A DNA stretch of 64,000 bases from CADEEN01 sp031379365 (GTDB lineage Bacteria; Pseudomonadota; Gammaproteobacteria; Burkholderiales; Burkholderiaceae_C): the NCBI GenBank assembly GCA_031379365.1, contig JANNFB010000371.1:19852-83851 (forward strand). Reading direction: 5' to 3'. The notes below the pieces were generated by a model. That model saw only the letters and a list, made by a program, of their open reading frames with translations. It was not told the origin of the DNA and searched no databases. Every line of letters starts with the position of its first letter. The first letter of the stretch is position 1. This document shows, piece by piece, positions 9,101 through 15,934 of this stretch. A program made the position numbers and the translations under genes.

Positions 9101-10290
9101 CGAGCCAGGAGCTGGGCTACCTGCCGCGCACGATCGCGCTGCGCGCGCAGTCGCTGACATCGGGTGGCCGCAAGCTGACACGCTTGGTCGCGGGCGTCAG
9201 CCAGGACAGTGCCGACGGCGCCTGGCGGGGCAGCCTCGACGCCGATCAGCTCGGTGGCTACGTCGAGTACCGCGCAGCCAGCGGCCTTGCCAACCCGGGC
9301 CTGATCCACGCCCGGCTCGCGCGCTTGGCCCTGCCGCCGGCCGATGCGGAGTCGGTCGAGACCCTGTTGGTGCAGGCGCCCGCCAGCGTGCCGGCGCTGG
9401 ACATCGTGATTGACGACTTCGAGCTGCGTGGCAAGAAGTTCGGCCGCGTCGAGATCGAGGCGGCCAACCGCGCCGCCGAGGGCGGAGGGCGCGAGTGGCA
9501 CCTGGCGCGCCTGACCCTCACCAACCCTGACGCGCAGTTGAAGGGCAGCGGCCAGTGGCGGCCCGCTGGCGCCGGCGCCGGCCCGGCTGCAACGCGGCAG
9601 CAGCGCATGGTGTTGGACTTCAAGCTGGATCTCGCAGACAGCGGTGCAGCGCTCGAGCGGCTGGGATTCGGCGGCACCTTGCGCGGCGGCAAGGGCCGCA
9701 TGAGCGGCCAACTGTCGTGGGCCGGGTCGCCGCTGTCGCTGCATGTGCCCAGCCTCGATGGCAGCATCAACCTGGCGCTCGATGCGGGTCAGTTCCTGAA
9801 GGCCGGCGCGGGCGCCGGCCGTTTGCTGTCGGTACTCAACCTGCAAGCCTTGCCGCGGCGCCTGCTGCTCGATTTCCGCGATGTGTTTCAGGACGGCTTT
9901 GCCTTCGACAACGTGACCGGGGACGTGACGATCGACGACGGCGTTGCGAGCACCAACAACCTGCGCATGCGTGGCGTCCAGGCGGCCGTGTTGATGGAAG
10001 GCAGTGCGGACATTGCCCGCGAGACACAAAGCCTGCGCGTCCTGGTCGTGCCCGAAATCAATGCCGGCACGGCCTCCTTGGCCTATGCGGTGATCAACCC
10101 GGCCGTTGGCCTGGGCACCTTCCTGGCCCAGGTCTTCCTGCGGCGGCCGCTGATGGCTGCCAGCACCCGCGAGTTCACGGTCCAGGGCTCTTGGGCCGAC
10201 CCGAAGGTGGAGCGCGTCGAGCGCAAGCTCGGTGAGCCGCTCCCCGACATCGACCCACCCGCCGCCGGTGCGTCCGCGCCGCGGCAGTGA
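6121..10290 (+). CDS. yhdP: YhdP-type AsmA-like protein (TIGR02099/DUF3971 family)
   Basis: This very large protein (about 1389 residues from this start) has one N-terminal membrane helix (FGALFGAWTLLLLAWLVL) followed by a long beta-rich periplasmic region. The early segment reads like the family N-terminus (EARASQALGVPVTIEAI), and the C-terminal part contains the AsmA-like segment ending near INPAVGLGTFLAQVFLRRPL. YhdP/TamB/YdbH-type proteins form periplasm-spanning grooves that move phospholipids between inner and outer membranes. The frame is open from ATG 5938, but the first 60 or so residues are Arg-rich and unlike the family and would overlap glnE, so I placed the start at TTG 6121 (TTG 6085 and GTG 5965 are alternatives). 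The nitrilase gene follows with a possible GTGA overlap. Confidence 0.88.
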   Translation: MASLPSQTAAGGRAERRRHPALRWAWRLAFGALFGAWTLLLLAWLVLHWGILPRIEQWRPQIEARASQALGVPVTIEAIRVRSGGWIPAIELSNVVLKDRQQREALRLPTVSAAVSARSLLAFELRFEQLHLEGAALEIRRDSGGRFFVAGLEIPRSGSGPDSRAVDWFFSQPEFVVRNGHLRWVDEQRGAPALELSGVDLVVRNGIRRHDLRLDATPPPSWGERFSLQGRFRQSLLDPSGDWRRWSGTLHAELPRTQVAELRRHVSLPFELSQGEGAVRAWVDVRQGQFQAATADLALRSVALQLGASVQPLAITRLQGRVSLEQQDVQLKLAAEGLDFDTEDGVVWPSSKFSLALRQAATPAAPVIGGEFSADRLDLASMARVAARLPLGATLGRLLAELAPTGKVSDLAATWEGAIEAPSRYQVKARMTGLGIAAAASPEPGVIGRPGWRNAAVELDASQAGGRARLLLDKGALILPGVFEQAEVAFDSFSTDMSWRIRPAQQPGAAPAVELSLAETRFANADAQGELTTLKWQTGEGGPALAVSGATPASGASGHGRGARLPGRLELSGSLSRGRANAVARYLPLGLPLDARRYVLQAVVDGRVASASFKVKGDLWDFPFAGAHAGGGHQATGGEFRIAARADDVTLAYVPAGPDGLTSWPAFTGVSGELLFDRNAMEIRNAKGRVYGVELSKVSASMPDLGQALLRIEGQARGPVTDLLRYVNSTPIAGWTDQVLRDVTAAGNGELSLQLEIPTHGPEQPRVKGRLVLPGNDLRLSAAMPALAGTKARIDFTQQAFTVAGGSARVLGGDTTFDGGLQADGSLRFTAQGSITADALRRAPELGALSRLAGSMTGQTPYRLAVGTVRGRTEFTLSSPLTGLAIDLPAPLKKAADVAWPLRVESRLAVAGPPGEPVRDSLRFELGSIAQGIYQRDVSRDTPQVQRGAIALLDALPPLPERGVHALLNLPATDADAWRAVADRLQGVLPDSAASQELGYLPRTIALRAQSLTSGGRKLTRLVAGVSQDSADGAWRGSLDADQLGGYVEYRAASGLANPGLIHARLARLALPPADAESVETLLVQAPASVPALDIVIDDFELRGKKFGRVEIEAANRAAEGGGREWHLARLTLTNPDAQLKGSGQWRPAGAGAGPAATRQQRMVLDFKLDLADSGAALERLGFGGTLRGGKGRMSGQLSWAGSPLSLHVPSLDGSINLALDAGQFLKAGAGAGRLLSVLNLQALPRRLLLDFRDVFQDGFAFDNVTGDVTIDDGVASTNNLRMRGVQAAVLMEGSADIARETQSLRVLVVPEINAGTASLAYAVINPAVGLGTFLAQVFLRRPLMAASTREFTVQGSWADPKVERVERKLGEPLPDIDPPAAGASAPRQ

Positions 10291-10294
10291 CAAT
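10289..10294 (+). promoter_or_regulatory. -10-like hexamer before the nitrilase-family gene
   Basis: GACAAT with a 7-nt gap to ATG 10302 and no Shine-Dalgarno sequence in the gap. It is one of a recurring set of such hexamers in this window (see findings). Confidence 0.3.
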
Positions 10295-10301
10295 CCGGCG
10301 C

Positions 10302-11102
10302 ATGCGAATCGCTGCCCTGCAGACCGTCTCGACACCCGATGTCGATCGCAACCTCGAGGCCGCTGCACGCCTGATTGCGCAGGCGGCTCAATGCGGCGCC
10401 GAGCTGGTCGCGCTGCCCGAGTACTTCTGTCTGATGGGCCGCCGCGACGATGACAAGTTGCGCATCGCCGAGGCGCCCGGCGCGGGCCCGATCCAGGCTT
10501 TCCTGTCGGCGCAGGCCAAGGCGCATTGCGTGTGGCTGATCGGCGGGACCTTGCCGCTGCGCACAGCCGTGCCGGACCGTGTGCGCAACGCCTGCTGCGT
10601 CTATGCGCCCGATGGCATGCTGGCCGCCCGCTACGACAAGGTGCACCTGTTCCGCTACGACAACGGCCGCGAGAGCTACGACGAGGCGCGGGTACTGGAG
10701 GCCGGTCACGCGGCCGTCGCCGTGCAGGCAGGCCTGCTGCGCATCGGCCTGTCGGTCTGCTACGACCTGCGCTTTCCCGAGCTGTACCGGCAGTTGTGCG
10801 TGCCGCCTTGCGACCTGCTGAGCGTTCCCGCTGCCTTTACTCACACGACGGGGCGCGACCACTGGGAGATGCTGCTGCGCGCCCGTGCGGTCGAGAACCA
10901 GTGCTACGTGATCGCGCCGGCCCAGGGCGGTACGCACGAGAACGGTCGTCGCACCTGGGGCCACAGCATGGTCGTCGATCCCTGGGGCGAGGTGCTGGCG
11001 GTGCGGGCCGAGGGCGAAGGCGTGGTGCTGGCTGAGCTCGACCGGGCGCGTCTGCTCAGCGTGCGCCAGCAATTGCCGGCGCTCGAACACCGGCGTCTGT
11101 AG
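10302..11102 (+). CDS. Carbon-nitrogen hydrolase (Nit-type omega-amidase/deaminated glutathione amidase)
   Basis: The 266-residue nitrilase-superfamily enzyme has the full Glu-Lys-Cys triad: E40 in VALPEYF, K113 in RYDKVHLF and C153 in SVCYDLRFPELYR. The latter two motifs and GRESY resemble the Nit1/Nit2 branch, which repairs deaminated glutathione or hydrolyses omega-amides of keto acids in the cytoplasm. ATG 10302 matches the family N-terminus (MRIAALQ). A GTG at 10287 overlapping the stop of the preceding gene would add five residues and couple translation. It is convergent with the UbiH-type gene, 14 bases apart. Confidence 0.88.
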   Translation: MRIAALQTVSTPDVDRNLEAAARLIAQAAQCGAELVALPEYFCLMGRRDDDKLRIAEAPGAGPIQAFLSAQAKAHCVWLIGGTLPLRTAVPDRVRNACCVYAPDGMLAARYDKVHLFRYDNGRESYDEARVLEAGHAAVAVQAGLLRIGLSVCYDLRFPELYRQLCVPPCDLLSVPAAFTHTTGRDHWEMLLRARAVENQCYVIAPAQGGTHENGRRTWGHSMVVDPWGEVLAVRAEGEGVVLAELDRARLLSVRQQLPALEHRRL

Positions 11103-11116
11103 TCAGTTCGTGCCGC

Positions 11117-12349
11117 TCAGCGATTGCCGAACATCATCCGGCGCGCCAGCGCATTCTTCACGGGGGGCAAGGCCTCGAGCAGGGCCATGCCCATGCCGCG
11201 CAGCGTCGCCACACCGGGGGCCTGCCAAGTGAAGCTGCGGGCCAGGAAGTCGGTCGCGGCGATCATCGCCCAGCGGTCGGGCGCGCGTTGCCAGGCCACG
11301 CTGGACAGCGCGCGGTCGAGGTCGGGTGCCGCCCGATGGGCCTCGACCGCGTCGCGCAGGGCGGTGGCCAGCGCATAGGCGTCGCGCAGCCCGAGGTTCA
11401 AACCCTGCCCAGCCACCGGATGCAGCGTCTGCGCGGCGTTGCCGATGCGCACCTGGCGATGGCGCACCAGACTGCGCTGCGCTGCCAGCCCGAGGGAAAA
11501 GCACTTCAGCGGCGACACGCTGTCGATGCGCCCCACTTCCGGCTCGAAGAGCGTGTTCAGCACCGCCTTGCGTTGGCTGTCGTCCAACCCGCGAACGGGG
11601 TCGTCCTGCTGCGGCACGCACCAGACCAGCGAGGCGCGCTGGGCGGCTGTGACACTGCCGTGTCCGGCCATGGGCGGCAAGGGCAACAGCGCCGCCGGGC
11701 CGTGCCGCGTGAAGCGCTCCACAGCCAGGCCAGCGCGACTGCCGGTCAGGGTCACGCTGCCGACCCAGGCGTTCTGGCGGTAGTCATGCTTCACATCGGC
11801 TTGCATGTCGGCGCCGAACACGCCGCCTTCGGCCACCACGGCGAGGTCGAAACACTCGGCGACGCCGGCGTCGACTTCGACGCCGCCGGGCACGTCCTTG
11901 AGCGCCGATACCGCGGCGCCAAAGCGACTGTGCAGGCGCTGCGGATCGGACGACGCAACGGCCTCCCAGGCCCGCTGCATCGGCGCCACCAAGGCGCCAT
12001 AAGGCAGCACGGCGCCGAGCATCGGCAGGCCGAGCTCTGCGGCCGACAGGCGCACGCTGGCGCGGCCGAGCCAGGCCGGGCCAGCGGCGCCCGCCGTCTG
12101 CTGGGAAACCCAGACCTCGCGGATCGGTTCGGCGCGGCCGCCGTCCCAGGCGCCGAGTCGCTCCAGCAACTGGACGCTGCCCAGGGCCAGGGCCAGGGCG
12201 CGTGGGTCGGCCGACACGTCACGGTCGGCGGCGCGGGCGTCGAACAGACTGATTTGCGCCAGCGGCAGGGTGCGTGCGGCCAGCAGGGCCAGCGCCAGGC
12301 CCACCGGGCCAGCGCCGATGATGGCGATCGACAGGGGTGTCTTGGTCAC
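11117..12349 (-). CDS. UbiH/UbiF/Coq6-family FAD-dependent hydroxylase
   Basis: The 410-residue flavoprotein monooxygenase has the N-terminal dinucleotide-binding motif AIIGAGPVGLALALLAA (residues 8-24). A DPRALAL segment sits near residue 48, and the second FAD motif with its characteristic neighbourhood is in RIGNAAQTLHPVAGQGLNLG (about 299-318). This is the pattern of ubiquinone-ring hydroxylases acting at the inner membrane face. Which ring position it hydroxylates cannot be told from the sequence. The start is GTG 12349, six bases after a TAGGAT hexamer; the spacer GGGGAG could also serve as a ribosome-binding site. It is divergent from yajC. Confidence 0.87.
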   Translation of the reverse strand: MTKTPLSIAIIGAGPVGLALALLAARTLPLAQISLFDARAADRDVSADPRALALALGSVQLLERLGAWDGGRAEPIREVWVSQQTAGAAGPAWLGRASVRLSAAELGLPMLGAVLPYGALVAPMQRAWEAVASSDPQRLHSRFGAAVSALKDVPGGVEVDAGVAECFDLAVVAEGGVFGADMQADVKHDYRQNAWVGSVTLTGSRAGLAVERFTRHGPAALLPLPPMAGHGSVTAAQRASLVWCVPQQDDPVRGLDDSQRKAVLNTLFEPEVGRIDSVSPLKCFSLGLAAQRSLVRHRQVRIGNAAQTLHPVAGQGLNLGLRDAYALATALRDAVEAHRAAPDLDRALSSVAWQRAPDRWAMIAATDFLARSFTWQAPGVATLRGMGMALLEALPPVKNALARRMMFGNR

Positions 12350-12355
12350 CTCCCC

Positions 12356-12361
12356 ATCCTA
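12356..12361 (-). promoter_or_regulatory. -10-like hexamer before the UbiH-type gene
   Basis: TAGGAT on the minus strand, 6 nt from the GTG start at 12349. The spacing would put transcription start at or next to the start codon. Confidence 0.3.
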
Positions 12362-12431
12362 GCGGGCCCCGCTGGCGCCAATCCCCGACCTGGGCCCAGG
12401 CCAAGTCGGCGCCGCGGCCGAGGCTTCAGAC

Positions 12432-12437
12432 TAGAAT
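12432..12437 (+). promoter_or_regulatory. Putative -10 of the yajC-secD-secF operon
   Basis: TAGAAT about 125 bases before the yajC start, in the 213-base divergent gap. It would give a leader of roughly 120 nt. I see no riboswitch-like structure in that leader. Confidence 0.35.
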
Positions 12438-12562
12438 CCGCGGCCTTTCGCGAGCCTGGCCGTCCTGCGATGGCTCAGGGTTCCCGACCCCTCGAACCCG
12501 GCCGTTGGTTCGCAGGGTCCGAGTCACCACCGTATTGACTCATCACTACCAGGATCGTTGAC

Positions 12563-12895
12563 GTGTTCATCTCTGAAGCCTTTGCCCAGACCGCACCCGC
12601 TGCCGCCGGTGGCGCGAGTACCGAGTCGACCCTTTTCAGCCTGCTGCCGCTGGTGCTGATGTTCGTGGTGCTGTACTTCATCATGATCCGCCCGCAGATG
12701 AAGCGCCAGAAGGAGCACAAGGCGATGATCGATGCGATCGCCAAGGGCGACGAAGTGGTCATTGGCGGCGGCCTGCTCGGCAAGATCAGCAAGCTCGGCG
12801 AGACCTATGTGTCGGTCGAGGTGGCCACCAACGTCGAAGTGCAGGTTCAGCGCACGTCGGTGGTTCAGGTACTGCCCAAGGGCACGATCAAGTAA
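12563..12895 (+). CDS. yajC: Preprotein translocase subunit YajC
   Basis: The 110-residue single-pass inner-membrane protein has its hydrophobic helix at about residues 27-47 (LLPLVLMFVVLYFIMIRPQ). The helix is followed by the highly conserved RPQMKRQKEHK and a cytoplasmic domain with GDEVVIGGGLLGKI. YajC binds SecDF and the SecYEG holotranslocon. The start is GTG 12563 with AGGATCG upstream. It heads the operon yajC-secD-secF, the usual arrangement. Confidence 0.96.
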   Translation: MFISEAFAQTAPAAAGGASTESTLFSLLPLVLMFVVLYFIMIRPQMKRQKEHKAMIDAIAKGDEVVIGGGLLGKISKLGETYVSVEVATNVEVQVQRTSVVQVLPKGTIK

Positions 12896-12900
12896 TCCGC

Positions 12901-12918
12901 GGCGGCGCGCGCGCCGCC
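12901..12918. repeat. Perfect 18-bp GC palindrome between yajC and secD
   Basis: GGCGGCGCGCGCGCCGCC begins five bases after the yajC stop codon. It can fold into a strong hairpin in mRNA, but there is no following T-run, so it is not a standard terminator. It may stabilise or process the transcript; that is inference. Confidence 0.5.
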
Positions 12919-12973
12919 CACGTGCCCTGAAAGTTGCTGCCCCAAGAACCGCTACCCCCTGTGGAAGTACGCG

Positions 12974-14827
12974 ATGCTTGTCATTGCGTTGCTGATCGGC
13001 ACCCTCTACACCGCCCCGAACTTCTTCGGTGAAGCACCGGCGGTGCAGGTATCGTCAGGCAAGGCGACGGTCAAGGTCGAGCCGGCCCTGGTCGGACGCG
13101 TGCAGGCCGCGCTGACGGCCGCTGGGGTGAACGCAGACTTCGTCACCCTCGAGGGCACGTCGGTGCGTGCGCGCTTTGTCAACACCGACACCCAGATCAA
13201 GGCCAAGGACACCATTGCCAAAGCCTTGAACGCCGACCCCGCCGATCCCCAGTACATCGTTGCCTTGAACCTGGTGTCGAGATCGCCGCAGTGGCTGGCC
13301 AAGCTTCATGCCTTGCCGATGTACCTGGGCCTGGACTTGCGCGGCGGCGTGCACTTCTTGATGCAGGTCGACATGAAGTCGGCGCTGACCAAGAAGGCCG
13401 AGTCATTGACGGGCGACCTGCGCATTCTGTTGCGTGACAAGAGCATCCGCCACGCCGGCATTGCGCGCGACGGCAACACGGTCGAGGTTCGCTTTCGCGA
13501 CAAAGCCACACTCCAGGCGGCCTTGCGCCTGCTGAACGAGCAGTTGCCCGACCTGGTCTGGACCGAAACCGCTGAAGGCGATGGCTTCAAGCTCGCCGGC
13601 ACGCTCAAGCCCCAAGCGGCTCGCACCGTCCAGGACCAGGCACTCAAGCAGAACATCACGACGCTGCACAACCGCGTCAATGAACTCGGTGTCTCGGAGC
13701 CGGTGATCCAGCAGCAAGGCGCAGATCGCGTCGTTGTCCAGCTTCCCGGAGTGCAGGACACCGCCAAGGCCAAGGACATCATCGGCCGCACGGCAACCCT
13801 GGAGGTGCGCCTGGTCGACGACAGTGTTGAAGCGGCGGCGGCAGCCGTTGGCTCCGGTCCCGTGCCGTTCGGTACCGAGCGCTATGTCGAGCGCGGCGGA
13901 GCGCCGCTGATCGTCAAGCGCCAGGTCATCCTCACGGGCGAGAACCTGACCGACGCACAGCCTGGATTCGACGGCCAGAACGGCAACGAACCCGCGGTGC
14001 ATCTGACCTTGGACGCCAAGGGCGCGCGCATTTTCCGGGATATCACGCGCGAAAACGTCGGCAAGCGCATGGCCATCCTGCTGTTCGAGAAGGGCAAGGG
14101 CGAGGTGGTCACCGCGCCCGTGATCCGCAGCGAGATCGGTGGCGGGCGGGTGCAGATTTCCGGCCGCATGAACACGGTCGAAGCGGCCGACACGGCCCTG
14201 CTGTTGCGCGCAGGGTCCTTGGCGGCACCGATGGAGATCATCGAGGAGCGCACCATCGGCCCCAGCCTGGGGGCGGAGAACATCAAGCTCGGCTTCAACA
14301 GCGTGATCTACGGTTTCTCTGCGATTGCCGTCTTCATGTGCCTGTACTACCTGCTGTTCGGCGTGTTCTCGACCATTGCTCTGGCTTTCAACCTGTTGTT
14401 GCTGGTGGCGGCGCTGTCGATGCTGCAGGCCACGCTGACCTTGCCGGGCATTGCGGCCATTGCCTTGGCGCTGGGCATGGCCATCGACGCCAACGTCTTG
14501 ATCAACGAGCGCGTGCGAGAAGAACTGCGCGCCGGTGCCAGCCCGCAGACGGCGATTGCAACGGGCTACGAGCGTGCTTGGGGCACGATCCTGGACTCCA
14601 ACATCACGACCCTGATTGCCGGCCTGGCGCTGCTGGCTTTCGGCTCCGGCCCGGTGCGCGGCTTCGCGGTCGTGCATTGCCTGGGCATCCTGACCTCCAT
14701 GTTCTCGGCAGTGGTGTTTTCGCGCGGCCTGGTCAACCTCTGGTACGGCCGGCAGAAGAAGCTCAAGGGCGTCTCGATCGGTCAGGTGTGGCGCCCCGAC
14801 GCCACCAAGCCCGCCGCGGACCTCTGA
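12974..14827 (+). CDS. secD: Protein translocase subunit SecD
   Basis: The 617-residue inner-membrane protein has an N-terminal helix (LVIALLIGTLY), a large periplasmic P1 domain from about residue 30 to 430 (including the family motif LGLDLRGGVHFLMQVD near 115), then five C-terminal helices with AIDANVLINERVREEL. SecD with SecF uses proton motive force to pull proteins through SecYEG. ATG 12974 has GGAAG six bases upstream. The sequence just before it still encodes the conserved NRYPLWKYA that normally begins SecD, but the usual ATG position (12944-12946) reads AAG. The N-terminus is therefore about ten residues shorter than expected. Confidence 0.95.
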   Translation: MLVIALLIGTLYTAPNFFGEAPAVQVSSGKATVKVEPALVGRVQAALTAAGVNADFVTLEGTSVRARFVNTDTQIKAKDTIAKALNADPADPQYIVALNLVSRSPQWLAKLHALPMYLGLDLRGGVHFLMQVDMKSALTKKAESLTGDLRILLRDKSIRHAGIARDGNTVEVRFRDKATLQAALRLLNEQLPDLVWTETAEGDGFKLAGTLKPQAARTVQDQALKQNITTLHNRVNELGVSEPVIQQQGADRVVVQLPGVQDTAKAKDIIGRTATLEVRLVDDSVEAAAAAVGSGPVPFGTERYVERGGAPLIVKRQVILTGENLTDAQPGFDGQNGNEPAVHLTLDAKGARIFRDITRENVGKRMAILLFEKGKGEVVTAPVIRSEIGGGRVQISGRMNTVEAADTALLLRAGSLAAPMEIIEERTIGPSLGAENIKLGFNSVIYGFSAIAVFMCLYYLLFGVFSTIALAFNLLLLVAALSMLQATLTLPGIAAIALALGMAIDANVLINERVREELRAGASPQTAIATGYERAWGTILDSNITTLIAGLALLAFGSGPVRGFAVVHCLGILTSMFSAVVFSRGLVNLWYGRQKKLKGVSIGQVWRPDATKPAADL

Positions 14828-14839
14828 GGAGAGAGCACC

Positions 14840-15874
14840 ATGGAATTTTTCAGGATCCGCCGCGACATCCCTTTCATGCGCCACGCGCTGGTGCTGAACG
14901 CGATCTCGTTCCTTACGTTTGCGGCTGCCGTCTTCTTCCTCACGACCCGCGGCCTGCACTTGTCCATCGAGTTCACCGGCGGCACGGTGATGGAGGTCGA
15001 GTACGCCGCCAGTGCCGATCTGGGCAGAACCCGGACGGCTGTCGACAGCCTGGGCCTGGGCGAAGTCCAGGTGCAGAACTTCGGCACCTCGCGCGACGTG
15101 CTGATCCGCCTGCCGCTGCGTGGTGATGCCAAGCAAAGCGAGCTCGCCAGTCGCGTCTTCGACGCGCTGTGCAAGGCCGAGTCGGGCACTGTGGCGACCA
15201 AGCAATACACCACGCCGCAAGGTGAACAGGTCAGCCGACCCTCGTGCAGCACGGCCGGCGGCACTGAGCCGCTCAGGCTGTCGCGCACCGAGTTCGTCGG
15301 CCCGTCGGTGGGTGAAGAGCTGACATTGGACGGCATCAAGGCCTTGGGCGTCACCGTCGTCGGCATCATGCTGTACTTGGCCTTCCGCTTCGAGTGGAAG
15401 TTCTCGGTGGCGGGCATCGTCGCCAACCTGCACGACGTCGTCATCATCCTGGGCTTCTTCGCCTTCTTCCAATGGGAGTTCTCGCTCGCGGTGCTGGCCG
15501 CGGTGCTGGCGGTGTTGGGCTACTCCGTCAACGAATCGGTGGTGATCTTCGACCGGGTGCGCGAAGCCTTTCGCAAGTTCAGAAAAATGAACACGCGCGA
15601 GGTCATCGACCACGCCATCACCAGCACCATCAGCCGCACCGTCATCACGCACGGCAGCACGCTGATGATGGTGGTCTCTATGCTGATTTTTGGCGGACCG
15701 ACCCTGCACTACTTCGCGCTGGCATTGACCATCGGCATTTTGTTTGGCATCTACTCCTCCGTCTTCGTTGCGGCGGCCATCGTGATGTGGCTCGGTGTCA
15801 AGCGCGAGGACCTCGTGAAACTGTCGGCAAAGGACGGTGATCCGAACGATCCGAACGCGGGCGCCGTGGTCTGA
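14840..15874 (+). CDS. secF: Protein translocase subunit SecF
   Basis: The 344-residue partner of SecD has six predicted membrane helices. It starts with a cytoplasmic MEFFRIRRDIPFM, then helix 1, a periplasmic domain with the family motif SIEFTGGTVMEVEY near residue 45, and a C-terminal helical bundle containing GYSVNESVVIFDRVRE near 230. It begins 12 bases after secD with a strong GAGGAGAG ribosome-binding site, so translation is independent but the operon is clear. Length is slightly above the common 310-320 because of an insertion in the periplasmic domain containing Cys residues. Confidence 0.96.
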   Translation: MEFFRIRRDIPFMRHALVLNAISFLTFAAAVFFLTTRGLHLSIEFTGGTVMEVEYAASADLGRTRTAVDSLGLGEVQVQNFGTSRDVLIRLPLRGDAKQSELASRVFDALCKAESGTVATKQYTTPQGEQVSRPSCSTAGGTEPLRLSRTEFVGPSVGEELTLDGIKALGVTVVGIMLYLAFRFEWKFSVAGIVANLHDVVIILGFFAFFQWEFSLAVLAAVLAVLGYSVNESVVIFDRVREAFRKFRKMNTREVIDHAITSTISRTVITHGSTLMMVVSMLIFGGPTLHYFALALTIGILFGIYSSVFVAAAIVMWLGVKREDLVKLSAKDGDPNDPNAGAVV

Positions 15875-15934
15875 GGCCACAGTCGGTGGTGTAGAGTCAA
15901 CAGACCCTAAAAGACAAGGCTCAACCGATCCCCC

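Noticed and set aside
6235..10368. Very long minus-strand open frame (about 1377 codons) opposite the YhdP-type gene
   Set aside because: It mirrors the plus-strand gene codon structure in GC-rich DNA, has Arg/Gln/His-rich low-complexity translation and no recognisable motif. It is a shadow of the real gene.
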